DNA of 64,000 nucleotides from Nocardia macrotermitis (GTDB taxonomy: Bacteria > Actinomycetota > Actinomycetes > Mycobacteriales > Mycobacteriaceae): assembly GCF_009604405.1 (NCBI RefSeq), contig NZ_WEGK01000005.1, positions 1 to 64,000 on the forward strand. The letters run 5' to 3'. Positions 19,089 through 27,787 of this stretch are shown one piece after another. Positions within the stretch are counted from its first letter, which is position 1. Each line of letters starts with the position of its first letter. The notes beneath the pieces were generated by a model that was not told the DNA's origin, made no database searches, and saw only the letters and a list, made by a program, of their open reading frames with translations. The translations under genes were made by a program, and so were the position numbers.

Positions 19089-21611
19089 ATGGCTGACGGT
19101 ACCGGCACCAGCGGTACGACGACCGGTGGCCCTACGGATACGACGCCACAGGACACGTCGGACTGGAACAATCTCCACACCTGGGCCAGCAGCGACCCGC
19201 CGAGCCTCACCCTGAACACGGCCGAGGGGATGAAGGCCGATTTCCAGGTGTTCAAGGACAGTGCCGCCGCAGTCCACGAACTGATCCTGCAACTGGACGT
19301 CTTTCGCAAGTACGTCACCGACAACAACCTCAACGGCCTCAAGCCGATCACCAACTACGCGCTGGACCCGGCCGGCCCGCAGCTGACGAACATCTACAAC
19401 CAGAAGGGCGAGTCGATCCTGGCGGGGATCGACGGCCTGAAGTCCATCCTGACGAATATGCAGGACACGTTCATCGCGGCGCTGAAGGCGTACCAGAAGG
19501 CCGAGGGCCAGACGGTCGACACCTTCGACAGCGTGCGGAACGCCGCGATCACCGCCGACCCGACGAAGGTGAACCCCCCGCCGGACGCCTCGACGTTCTC
19601 GGTGAGCGGCGACATGCCCGACGCGCCCACCACCCCGCTGAACCACGACACCGGTCAGACGGTGCAGATCAACGACGCCAGCTCGTGGACCTACGACGAC
19701 TTCTACTACTTCGACCGGTCGATGATCGGCAGCGACTGGAACACCGAAGCCGCGAGCGTGCGGTACGGATGGCTGGCCACCCAGCTGTCCACAGACGTCG
19801 GCAAGGTGACCCAGCAGTTGTCGAAGATCACTGCCGACATGTGGACGGGTACGGGCGCGACCGCGGCCATGGCCGCGGTGACGCGTTTCGAGAACAACGC
19901 GATGGCGTTCAGCAACAGCATCAGCGAGCTGTCCACGGTGCTGAAGTACACCAGCGGCTTCCTCAAGGCCACCTTCGATCAGATGCCCACCGACACCGAG
20001 GGGAACTGGCGTAAGTGGGTCGGCCCGTGCACCATCAAGAAGTGGCGCAACAAGGCGCTGGACGCGTACAAGAACGACTACACCGTCGGTATCCAGAACG
20101 CGATGAAGGCGCTGCCCTACATCACCGTTCTCGGTGCGGGGACCGGCAATACGAGCTCGAGCGGCTCGAACAGCAGCAGCGCCGGTGGGAGCACCAGCGG
20201 CAGCGCGACCGCGAGCACCAGCGCGAGCGCCTACGCGAGTAGTAGCACCTATGCCAGCGGCTACGCCAGTGGCAGCACCTATGCCAGCGGCTACGCCAGT
20301 GGCAGCACCTACGCCAGCGGCTACGGCAGCGGCGCCGATTCCGGTTACAACGCGGGCTATTCCGCCGGTTACGGCGCGGGCTATTCGGCCGGTTACGGCG
20401 CGGGGTACTCCGCGGGTTACGCCGCGGCGCAGGCCGCGGCGGGCAGCGGCACCGGCGGTGGCTACGGCGGCGGTTCGACCGGCGGCACCGGTGGCGGCAC
20501 GGGCGGCGGCTACGGCGCCGGCGCGGGCAGCTACGGCGCCGGCGCGGGCAGCTACGGCGCCGGCGCGGGCAGCTACGGCAGTGCCTACGGCGCCAGCAGT
20601 GGTAGCGCGGGTGGCACCGGTGGCGGTACGGGTGGCGGTACCGGCGGCGGCTACGGCGCTGGTAGTTACGGCGGCATCAGTGTCGGCAGCGCCTACAGCG
20701 GTGCCGGGGCGGCTGCCAGCGGTACCGGTGGCGCCGGCGGTGCCGGTACCTACGGCGGTACCGCGGGCGGTGGCGGTACCACCGCGGGCGGCGGCGGCTC
20801 CTCGGTCACCGGTGGCTACACCGGCGCGATGGGGTCGGCGTACATGGCCGGTTACTCCGCGGGTCTCGCGGCCCTGTCCGGTATGAGCGCCTACTCCGGA
20901 CTCGGCGCGTACTCCGGAATCGGTTACGGCAGTGGCGCATTCGGCAGTGGCTACGGTTCCTTCGGCTACGGCAGCGGGTACGGCAGTGGCTACGGTTCGT
21001 ACGGCTACGGCAGCGGCGCCTACGGTTCGTACGGCCTCAGCGGTTCGGGCTACGCGGCCGGTTACGAGGCGGGTTATTCGGCGGGCTACCTGGCCGCCGA
21101 GAACGCGCTCGGCCTGTCGGGCGCATCCCCGTTCAGCGCGCTGTCCGGCCTGGAGGGCCTGGGCAACACCCTCGGCGGCGCGCTCTCGGGCCTGCTGCCG
21201 ACGCTGCTGGGGGCGGCGACCTCCGGCCTGGCCGGGATGCCGGACATGCTCAACAACGCGCTCAGCAGTCTCGGTCACGGTCTGACCGAGGCCGGGAACG
21301 CGCTCGGCGGTGCGGGACAGGACATTTCGAACGCCGTCGGCGCGGCGCTGGATCCGAACAGTTCGCCCGACGTGTCGAAACTGTTCCCTCGCGCGGCCGG
21401 CTCCGACCTGCCGGTCTCGACCGATCACACGCTGGACACCTCGAACGCCACCAACGGGCCGAGCATGCCGGGTATGCCCGGACCCATGGGTGGTAGTCAG
21501 CAGGCCAACAGCAACAAGGAACACAAGCGGGCGAAATTCCTGGACGGCGCGTCGAACCTCGATGAGATCCTCGACCCGATCGACAAGGTGAGGCCGGTGA
21601 TCGAGCCGTGA
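19089..21611 (+). CDS. EspB-like ESX substrate with silk-like Gly/Tyr/Ser/Ala tail
   Basis: An 840-aa protein; ATG follows GGAAAGAG. The first helical region ends in a YxxxE motif (Y135-E139, YQKAE), the ESX export signature. A second helical region carries WxG (W252-G254, MWTGTG). One polypeptide thus carries both halves of the usual Esx or PE/PPE pair, as in EspB. Residues ~370-690 are low-complexity Gly/Ser/Tyr/Ala (GYSAGYGAGY, YASGYASGS, GAGSYGA), like silk or elastin. The last ~150 residues are Leu/Gly/Asn-rich. It overlaps the downstream espG-like start by GTGA, so the two are translationally coupled, suggesting that EspG is its chaperone. Confidence 0.82.
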   Translation: MADGTGTSGTTTGGPTDTTPQDTSDWNNLHTWASSDPPSLTLNTAEGMKADFQVFKDSAAAVHELILQLDVFRKYVTDNNLNGLKPITNYALDPAGPQLTNIYNQKGESILAGIDGLKSILTNMQDTFIAALKAYQKAEGQTVDTFDSVRNAAITADPTKVNPPPDASTFSVSGDMPDAPTTPLNHDTGQTVQINDASSWTYDDFYYFDRSMIGSDWNTEAASVRYGWLATQLSTDVGKVTQQLSKITADMWTGTGATAAMAAVTRFENNAMAFSNSISELSTVLKYTSGFLKATFDQMPTDTEGNWRKWVGPCTIKKWRNKALDAYKNDYTVGIQNAMKALPYITVLGAGTGNTSSSGSNSSSAGGSTSGSATASTSASAYASSSTYASGYASGSTYASGYASGSTYASGYGSGADSGYNAGYSAGYGAGYSAGYGAGYSAGYAAAQAAAGSGTGGGYGGGSTGGTGGGTGGGYGAGAGSYGAGAGSYGAGAGSYGSAYGASSGSAGGTGGGTGGGTGGGYGAGSYGGISVGSAYSGAGAAASGTGGAGGAGTYGGTAGGGGTTAGGGGSSVTGGYTGAMGSAYMAGYSAGLAALSGMSAYSGLGAYSGIGYGSGAFGSGYGSFGYGSGYGSGYGSYGYGSGAYGSYGLSGSGYAAGYEAGYSAGYLAAENALGLSGASPFSALSGLEGLGNTLGGALSGLLPTLLGAATSGLAGMPDMLNNALSSLGHGLTEAGNALGGAGQDISNAVGAALDPNSSPDVSKLFPRAAGSDLPVSTDHTLDTSNATNGPSMPGMPGPMGGSQQANSNKEHKRAKFLDGASNLDEILDPIDKVRPVIEP
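20230..21090 (+). repeat. Silk-like Gly/Tyr/Ser/Ala repeats
   Basis: Tandem DNA units encode YASGYASGST (20250-20320), GYSAGYGAGYSAGYGAGY (20340-20420), GAGSYGA (20515-20580) and GYGSGYGSGYGSYGYG (20940-21010). Several units are identical at DNA level, indicating recent expansion. Confidence 0.85.
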
Positions 21612-22429
21612 CGCTGTCGTGGACCTTCACCGGCATCGAATTCCAGGTGCTCTGTGAGAAGTACCGAGGCGGGGAATTGCCGGACCCGCTGTTCTGGACG
21701 CTCGAGGAACACATGTCCCTGGACGCGGGCCGCGCGCTCAGAGCCGATGTCTGGCAGGAACTTCGGGCGAAATGGGATCCGTCCTGGGATTCGGTGATCG
21801 ACGTCATGTGCGCGCCGGAGATCTGCATCCGGCTGCACGCCTGGGACGAGAGCGACATGGCGGACGGCAAGGAGCCGGACGGCAAGAGTTCCACGTACAT
21901 CCATTTCGCGCGCAGCGGCGCGCAGGCGTACAAATTCGAGCAGCTGCCCGGAAAGTCCTACTGGCACACCGACGGATTCATCATCACCGAAATCGATCCG
22001 CGGAGTCTGGCGGCCGAGGTGGTCCGGTCCATGCCCAACGTCGAGGCGGGCAGGCTGGGGAGCACCCCGATCATCATCGATCCGGCCGACCACGTCGGGT
22101 ACGGCGGCAGCAGTTTCTTCCGGGACGACGACGAGGATCCGCCCGCCGTCGCCTCCACGAAGTTCTTCAACCTGCCCGCCAGCCGGACCGGGACGTTGCG
22201 CGTGTTGCAGGGCCGGTCGAAATACGGTCCGCGCGGCATCCAGGAGACCAAGATGCTCTGGCGCGATGTGATCGACGACGGCCGCTATCTGATGAACATG
22301 GACGATGCCCCGGTGGCCGTGGGCATCAGCCGCAACGGGCTCGCCGGAAAACTCCAGGACCAGATCGACAATCTGATGGAGCGGCTCGATACCCATTGGG
22401 AGAGTGGACGTCCCGAGGACCGCTGGTAA
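21608..22429 (+). CDS. espG: EspG-family ESX secretion chaperone (copy 1)
   Basis: A 273-aa cytoplasmic protein starting at a GTG that overlaps the upstream stop (GTGA). The N-terminus (MTLSWTFTGIEFQVL), overall length and the central FIITEIDP / VVRSMPN region match the EspG family, which binds PPE-type substrates and keeps them soluble for EccC. Coupling to the EspB-like gene points to that protein as its client. A second, divergent EspG is at 28825, so each is probably dedicated to its own substrate set. Confidence 0.85.
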   Translation: MTLSWTFTGIEFQVLCEKYRGGELPDPLFWTLEEHMSLDAGRALRADVWQELRAKWDPSWDSVIDVMCAPEICIRLHAWDESDMADGKEPDGKSSTYIHFARSGAQAYKFEQLPGKSYWHTDGFIITEIDPRSLAAEVVRSMPNVEAGRLGSTPIIIDPADHVGYGGSSFFRDDDEDPPAVASTKFFNLPASRTGTLRVLQGRSKYGPRGIQETKMLWRDVIDDGRYLMNMDDAPVAVGISRNGLAGKLQDQIDNLMERLDTHWESGRPEDRW

Positions 22430-22465
22430 CGCGATCACCGAGGACGACCGGAAAAGGAGAGTTCG

Positions 22466-22756
22466 ATGACCAGAGTCGAGGTCGACACCGCGAAATTGCG
22501 GCAGGCGGCGGGCACGATGACCGATGTGACCGGCCGGGTCACCACCATCGTGAACAACCTGAAGAACCATCTGAACGCCAAGGGCTACCCCTGGGGTCAC
22601 GATCACTACGGGAACAAGTTCACCGAGGGTGAGAGCGGCTACACCAACTCCAGCAAGAATCTGGTGCAGGGTGCGGACAACCTGGTCGTCTCGCTCGGCC
22701 AGTTCGGCACCGGCATGAACGATGCCGCGCAGAAGATGGACGATATGGACCACTAG
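22466..22756 (+). CDS. WXG100-like ESX substrate (PWG variant)
   Basis: A 96-aa helical hairpin protein; ATG preceded by AAGGAGAG. The turn has YPWGHDHYGNKFTEGESGY with W43-G44, the same variant as the minus-strand protein at 6567. It lies 36 nt after espG copy 1 in the substrate operon. It is likely exported alone as a homodimer or paired with a CpnT-like or EspB-like neighbour (inference). Confidence 0.87.
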   Translation: MTRVEVDTAKLRQAAGTMTDVTGRVTTIVNNLKNHLNAKGYPWGHDHYGNKFTEGESGYTNSSKNLVQGADNLVVSLGQFGTGMNDAAQKMDDMDH

Positions 22757-22934
22757 TTCGCGATGGTCCGGCGTCGGTCCGGAATGGATTCGGCTGCGGC
22801 CGTTTTCGAGATATTGGCTCGTCGTTCACGTCGATCGGCGATACCGTTGAATAGCGTGACGGCTGGTGACACGGCATGATTGCCGGTGTCCGTGATGCGG
22901 CAGGCCGTCGCGGCACCGAGGAGGGTTCGAGTAC

Positions 22935-24599
22935 ATGACCGATCCGCACCAGGATGCGCCGAAGGGCCAGGACGCCCCGGACGTCACCTTCAGCCTGGGC
23001 GGTCTTCCGGCCGGGGACGCCCCCGGCCCGGCCGCGGGACCGTCCGTCGAGGCGGGTGCGAGCCCCGCGGCGGGTGTGAGTGCCGAACCCACGCCGGAGG
23101 CGGGCGCGCAAGCGCCGTTGGACATCTCGCTCGTGGATGAGGAGACGCCCGCGGATCCCGACGCGTCGGATCCGGCCGCCGAGGAAGCCTCCTCGATCGA
23201 ACAGCAGGCCACCCAGCTCGCGCACACCATCGCGCGCGAGCTGGCGGTCGCCGGGCCGGAGGGCTGGCGGCGGCTCGAGGCGTACTTCGCGATCACCGTC
23301 GCGGGCGGGGTGACCTACACCCTGTACTACGACGACGCCGATCGGGTGGCCCGGCGCGAACCGTCCCCGGAGATCATCGATCTGGTGCAGATGCAGCGCG
23401 AGGTGTCCGCGCAACTGGGTGACGGCCCGTGGTGGCGGATGGAGATCCGCCTGGACGTGTCCGGCCACGTCGAGGCCGATTACGACTACGGCGACGAGCC
23501 GTTCCCCGACGACCAGATGCTCGTCCCCGACGCGTATCTGGCCGACCTGCAAGCCTTTCCGCGCGAGCGGGTGCCGGTGTGGCTGGCCGCGTACGTCGGC
23601 CACGACAACCGGCAGTGGCGCTCACCGCAGCAGGCCGCGCAGACGGTGCGCGCCGAGCGGGAGGCCGGTGTGGTGCCGGTGCCGTCCTACGACGACTTCC
23701 CGGTGCTGCCGGTGTTCTGGGCGCGCTGGGCCACCATCGCCGCGGCCTTCGTCGCGATCGGTTCGGACTGGGGTCCGCGGGTGCTGCCCGCGCTGGGCGT
23801 CTTCGAGGGTTCCTCGCGCAGCGGCTCGACGTTGTACATCCTGCCGGGCGGGCGCGCGGTGCTCTCCGGCGGTGTCTGGGACGCCCCGGCGCTGGACGCG
23901 GCCTACAACGACGGCGAGCCGATGCCGGATCTGTATTCCGGTGCGCCGGAATGGGTTGCGAACCAGGTCCTGAATCCGCGCGCGGCCCGCGGCCTGATGT
24001 CGTTCTGCTACTGGTGGGATCGGGACAGCTGGTACCGCGGCGAGTCGCCGACCTCCGACAAGATCAGCGCCGCGATTCCCGGCGCCTGGTCCGCCGATAC
24101 CGTCGCCGACGTGGTGTGCGGTGTGGTGAGCAACGATCCGAGCAGCACCCAGCGGGCCGCGGCGATGAACCTGGTGTCCGCGGCCGAGGCCGGCGTGGTC
24201 ACCCGCGACACCCTCACCGCCCTGTTCGACGATCCGGCCGACGATATCGACGGCGCCCTCTACCAGCTCTCGCTGGCGGGCCTGGTGACCGACGACGCCG
24301 TCGCGCTGTCCGAGGATCGGGCCATCGCCCTGGTGCGCGAACACATCCTGAACCTGGGCATCGACACCACCGACTATCCGGTGAGCGATCTGGTGGCCGA
24401 ACGGCTGAACGTGGGCTGGATGGTTTTCGTCCCGGTCCCCGAGGGCGAGATCGCCATCGGCCGCGCGATCTTCTACATCGCCGACGACGGCGTGATCGAG
24501 CAGTCGTCCTCCTCGACGGCTCCGTCGGTCTACGTCGCCGGTTTCGAGGAGCGTTTCCAGCAGCGGCAGACGGGTGCGGCGGCCGATCTGAGTATCTGA
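22935..24599 (+). CDS. Possible immunity-type protein with YezG/DUF600-like domain
   Basis: A 554-aa protein; ATG preceded by GAGGAGGG. Residues 1-95 are Pro/Ala/Glu-rich and disordered. Residues ~95-225 resemble the YezG/EsaG (DUF600) immunity fold: GWRRLEAYFAI, then TYTLYYDD, then WWRMEIRLDVSGHVEADYDYGDEPF, then a short helical end. In Firmicutes such proteins neutralise T7SS nuclease toxins (established). Residues ~250-360 form a second alpha/beta unit with STLYILPGGRAVLSGG, and ~370-540 a third. No cognate toxin domain is recognisable nearby, so the immunity role is tentative. Confidence 0.6.
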   Translation: MTDPHQDAPKGQDAPDVTFSLGGLPAGDAPGPAAGPSVEAGASPAAGVSAEPTPEAGAQAPLDISLVDEETPADPDASDPAAEEASSIEQQATQLAHTIARELAVAGPEGWRRLEAYFAITVAGGVTYTLYYDDADRVARREPSPEIIDLVQMQREVSAQLGDGPWWRMEIRLDVSGHVEADYDYGDEPFPDDQMLVPDAYLADLQAFPRERVPVWLAAYVGHDNRQWRSPQQAAQTVRAEREAGVVPVPSYDDFPVLPVFWARWATIAAAFVAIGSDWGPRVLPALGVFEGSSRSGSTLYILPGGRAVLSGGVWDAPALDAAYNDGEPMPDLYSGAPEWVANQVLNPRAARGLMSFCYWWDRDSWYRGESPTSDKISAAIPGAWSADTVADVVCGVVSNDPSSTQRAAAMNLVSAAEAGVVTRDTLTALFDDPADDIDGALYQLSLAGLVTDDAVALSEDRAIALVREHILNLGIDTTDYPVSDLVAERLNVGWMVFVPVPEGEIAIGRAIFYIADDGVIEQSSSSTAPSVYVAGFEERFQQRQTGAAADLSI

Positions 24600-24669
24600 T
24601 CGTGCGGTGGGTATTACGGAGTTGGATCCCGGTGCGGTATCGCCGGGCCGAGCGAACGGGGGTGCTGTG

Positions 24670-25110
24670 GTGAGTACCGAGAGCGGCGGGTCGGGTATCG
24701 GTCCGGTCGTGGGCGAGGCGGGCGCGGAACCGGTCGAGGAGTCCGCGGCACCGGAGAGTCCGGTCGTCGAGCAGGCCCAGCAGCCGGTGCTGGTGGAGTG
24801 GACCGCGGCCAACCGGACCGGATCGATCTCGGTGCGGACCACGGAACAGGGTCTGCCCCTGGGGATTTCGGTGGACAAGGCCGAATTGCGCAGGGACCCG
24901 GGAGCTTTGGCGGCCGAGGTGCTGCGGTTGTGCAAACAGGCGGCGAACCGTGCGGCGCTGGCGCGGCGCGCGGAGTTCGAGGCGGCCGGGGTCGATTCGG
25001 CGGCCCTGCACCGGATGGGTTTGCCCACCCCCGCGGAGGTCGCGCAGAGCGAACTCGTGGAGGAGGACGAATACGAGACCGAGCCGGAGAGCTGGCTGCG
25101 GTCCGTCTAG
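24670..25110 (+). CDS. EspH-like / DUF2694-like ESX accessory protein
   Basis: A 146-aa protein if begun at GTG 24670, with GGGGG at about 24658-24662 (a GTG at 24607 would give 167 aa). After an acidic disordered start it has VEWTAANRTGSISVRTTEQG, then GISVDKAELRRDPGALAAEVLRLC, then QAANRAALARRAEFE, then an acidic tail. The arrangement (a GSVSV strand, a strand-helix, LPTPxEA near the end) is like EspH of the mycobacterial ESX-1 locus, a YbaB-like fold. EspH assists secretion of EspE/EspF. Here it sits just before a YbaB-like and an EspC-like gene, supporting an accessory role. Confidence 0.6.
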   Translation: MSTESGGSGIGPVVGEAGAEPVEESAAPESPVVEQAQQPVLVEWTAANRTGSISVRTTEQGLPLGISVDKAELRRDPGALAAEVLRLCKQAANRAALARRAEFEAAGVDSAALHRMGLPTPAEVAQSELVEEDEYETEPESWLRSV

Positions 25111-25144
25111 CCGGTTCGGCTCGAAAACCCTTGTGAGGAGCGTC

Positions 25145-25447
25145 ATGTACGAATCGATGGACGAGCTCGAGGCCAGCGTGCGCAGTCGCCTGTACCGGCT
25201 GCGTGACCTCGGTGATCAGATGGCGGGCGTGCGCGCCCGCGAGACCTCGCCGGACGAATCGATGACCGTCGAGGTGGACGGCAACGGCGCGATCGTGGAT
25301 CTGCAACTGTCCGAGTCGATTTCGCGGATGACCCCGGAGCAGTTCGAGAGTACGCTCGTCGCGACCTCGTATTCCGCTGCGCGCCAAGCCTTCGCCGAAC
25401 GTGCCGATCTGGTTAATACCTTCAATGACGAAGTTTCGAGCTGGTGA
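25145..25447 (+). CDS. YbaB/EbfC-family protein
   Basis: A 100-aa compact YbaB-like protein: MDELEASVRSRLYRLRDLGDQM helix, then MTVEVDGNGAIVDLQL, then MTPEQFESTLVATSYSAARQAF helix. ATG 25145 is preceded by GAGGAG; the longer upstream frame is a shadow of the EspH-like gene. It is the third YbaB-type protein of the locus and the shortest, without the disordered tail. Confidence 0.87.
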   Translation: MYESMDELEASVRSRLYRLRDLGDQMAGVRARETSPDESMTVEVDGNGAIVDLQLSESISRMTPEQFESTLVATSYSAARQAFAERADLVNTFNDEVSSW

Positions 25448-25570
25448 ACTTCTGGCCGGATACGGGCGGCCCCGGGGTTCGGGGGCAGCAATTGCGTAGC
25501 GCGATCGGCGCGGATCCGCTTACCATTGATGGCAAGTGAGGATTTTTGCCACCGGGATAGAGGATTTACG

Positions 25571-25876
25571 ATGGAGCCTTTTGTCACAGTGCCGGATGCG
25601 ATCCGCGGATACGGTGCGTCCTCAGCGGCCATGGCGACCACCATCGCCACGGTCGGTAACGTCGACCAGGTCGCCACGGTCGGTGCGGCGGTGCCGGTGT
25701 TCGGGTTGATCGGCCAGGATTTCCTGGCGGCGTTCGCCTATGCGCAGGCCAACCACGTCTCGTCGGTCAACGAGCTCGCCGCGGTGCACGCGGGTACCGC
25801 ACTGGCCGCCTTCACGGCCGCGGACCACTATCAGGCCTCCGACGACGACTCGGCCGCGCACTTCCGGTCGGTATAG
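25571..25876 (+). CDS. EspC-family ESX protein
   Basis: A 101-aa protein of the EspC (type VII ESX diderm) size and pattern: a helix from GYGASSAAMATTIATV, a Gly/Ala turn, GLIGQDFLAAFAYAQANHVSSVNELAA and a final helix. In mycobacteria EspC is exported with EspA by ESX-1 (established). The start at ATG 25571 fits the family better than the upstream ATG at 25526. It lies five bases before the next gene, so it is likely co-translated with it; the Ala-rich neighbour may be its EspA-like partner. Confidence 0.75.
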   Translation: MEPFVTVPDAIRGYGASSAAMATTIATVGNVDQVATVGAAVPVFGLIGQDFLAAFAYAQANHVSSVNELAAVHAGTALAAFTAADHYQASDDDSAAHFRSV

Positions 25877-25881
25877 CCGCG

Positions 25882-27426
25882 ATGAACGCGCCACTGGACC
25901 CCAGCATTTCGGATCTGCTGCGGGGTAGCTCGCTGGCACCCATGATGGATCAGCCGGTGGGCCACATCCTGCACAGCATGGGATTGCCGCAGCTGCCGAC
26001 CATTCCGCCGCTGCCACCGCTGCCGGGCCTGCCGCCGATGCCGGTGATCGACCTGACGGCGATCGTGAAGCCGATGACGGATATGGCCGCCAGCTTCGGC
26101 AGCGGCCAATTCGGCGGCGGCGCAGTGCATCACGCGCTCGGCGTCGCGCCGGATGCCGCGCCCGCGGCCAATAACGCCACGAATCACCCTGCGACACAGC
26201 AGAATTCGCCCGCACCGCAGGAGAGCAAGCCGCAGGCCGCCGCGCCGCAACCGGCCGCGCCCGCGGGCAACAACGTGGCGGGCATCCCGCTGCCCGCGAT
26301 GCCGAATGTCGATCCCACCCAGGTGCTTTCGGCGATCACCAGCGGTCTGCAGGTCGCCATGCAGCTCGGCACCTCCGCGCTGCAAGTGGTGATGCAGATG
26401 TGGCAGGGCCAGGGTGCGACGCAGGCGGCCTCGACGGGTACCCAGGCGGCGGCCTCGGGCAGCCAGCTGGCGACCCAGGGCGCCAACCAGAAGGGGATTC
26501 TGGTCTCGGGCGCGAGCTCGGTGTTCACCGGCGGCGCGCTGATGTCCACGGTGGTGGGCAAGTACCTGACCACGATGGCGCTCACCGCGCCCGCGCTGTC
26601 GGTGCCCGGCGGTGCGGCGTTCATGGTCGCCGAGACCGCCGACGCCATCGCCGAGGCGCTCGCGGTGATCACCAAGACGCGCGTGGAACTCACCATCCAC
26701 TCCGCCAATATGACCGAGGCCGGTACCAAGGTCGAGGTCAGCTCCGCGCCGACGGGTGTCGACGCGGGCACCCAGGCGGCGACCGCGGCCGATACCGCCG
26801 CGACGACCGCCTCCTCGACGGCGTCCTCGTCCAGTAGCCAGATGCAACAGCTCATGCAGCTGATCTCCCCGATGAGCCAATTGCTCACCACCGGAGTGCA
26901 ATCGGCGAGTCAGCTGGGGGAGGCGGCCAAGTCGCTGTTCCCCGGTGGGTCCGCCACGGCCGCGGCCGCGCGGGTGCCGGCCGACAAGGCCCTGTCGGCG
27001 TCCGAGAAGGCCGCGGATGCCAAGGATTCGAAGGGCGGCGCATCGGTCGGCGGCGGCGGTGGCGGTGGAGTCACCGGAATCGCGGCGGTGCCCGCGACGC
27101 CGCTCACCCCGTACATCGGCACCCAGGTGGCCGGCGGCAGCACCTTCGGTCCCAGCGCGGCCGGTGCGATGGTCCAACCGGCGTCGGCGACCTCGTCGCC
27201 GCTGTCCAGCACCAGCCCCGGAATGATGCCGATGAGCAGTGCGGGCACGGCGGCGGCAGCGGCCAAGGGCGCCGCCGCGGCGGGCGCGGCCGACGCGAAC
27301 GGCAATCTGGTCACCGGCACCAACGGGGACGAGGTCATCGGCGCCGTCGAGGGCGCGACCCTGCCGGTGGTCGGCGCCTACAACCGAGGCGTCGAAGCGC
27401 CGCCCGACAAGGAACTGACGTTGTGA
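25882..27426 (+). CDS. Ala/Pro-rich ESX-associated secreted protein (EspA/EspE-like position)
   Basis: A 514-aa protein with a Pro/Leu-rich start (LPQLPTIPPLPPLPGLPPMP), a helical Ala/Gln/Met-rich core with a hydrophobic patch around residues 205-260, and a Gly/Ser/Ala-rich end. No catalytic motif is recognised. It follows the EspC-like gene by five bases, which is where EspA-type partners stand in mycobacteria, so it is probably an exported partner. I do not recognise a specific family, and low complexity limits confidence. Confidence 0.65.
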   Translation: MNAPLDPSISDLLRGSSLAPMMDQPVGHILHSMGLPQLPTIPPLPPLPGLPPMPVIDLTAIVKPMTDMAASFGSGQFGGGAVHHALGVAPDAAPAANNATNHPATQQNSPAPQESKPQAAAPQPAAPAGNNVAGIPLPAMPNVDPTQVLSAITSGLQVAMQLGTSALQVVMQMWQGQGATQAASTGTQAAASGSQLATQGANQKGILVSGASSVFTGGALMSTVVGKYLTTMALTAPALSVPGGAAFMVAETADAIAEALAVITKTRVELTIHSANMTEAGTKVEVSSAPTGVDAGTQAATAADTAATTASSTASSSSSQMQQLMQLISPMSQLLTTGVQSASQLGEAAKSLFPGGSATAAAARVPADKALSASEKAADAKDSKGGASVGGGGGGGVTGIAAVPATPLTPYIGTQVAGGSTFGPSAAGAMVQPASATSSPLSSTSPGMMPMSSAGTAAAAAKGAAAAGAADANGNLVTGTNGDEVIGAVEGATLPVVGAYNRGVEAPPDKELTL

Positions 27427-27460
27427 TGGTGCAGCGACAACTGATTCTGGAGGGATCGTC

Positions 27461-27787
27461 ATGACAGACAACAACTTCGGCGGAGTGTACTTCAGCCCGG
27501 CGGCCGCGACCGACGCCGCGGGCCGCTTGGACGCGGTGGCCCTGCGTCTGCAGCAGGACCTGCAGGACAACAAGCTCGCGCTGACCGTTCCGGCGGCCGG
27601 CGCCGACGAGGTCTCGGTGCGCGCGGCCGACACCATGAACCACGTCGCGGGTTCGTTCACGACCAGCGCCGAGGCGAGCATTCTGGAATTGCAGAAGCTG
27701 GCCGCCTCGCTGCGCGCCCAGGTCTCGCACTTCGGCCGGGTCGAGAGCGCGAACGCCGCCGGAATCGAGCAGGCGCGGTCGGTCTAG
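27461..27787 (+). CDS. PE-like protein
   Basis: A 108-aa helical hairpin with a PE-type pattern: VYFSPAAATDAAGRLDAVA, then LTVPAAGADEVSVRAADTMN, then FTTSAEASILELQ. ATG follows GGAGGG. The canonical N-terminal PE dipeptide and the C-terminal YxxxD/E signal are not seen. It is followed without any gap by the PPE-like gene, the standard PE-PPE operon arrangement. Confidence 0.78.
   Translation: MTDNNFGGVYFSPAAATDAAGRLDAVALRLQQDLQDNKLALTVPAAGADEVSVRAADTMNHVAGSFTTSAEASILELQKLAASLRAQVSHFGRVESANAAGIEQARSV

Noticed and set aside
19089..21611. PE_PGRS protein
   Set aside because: The N-terminus is not a PE domain and the repeats are Gly-Tyr/Gly-Ser rather than GGAGGx units.
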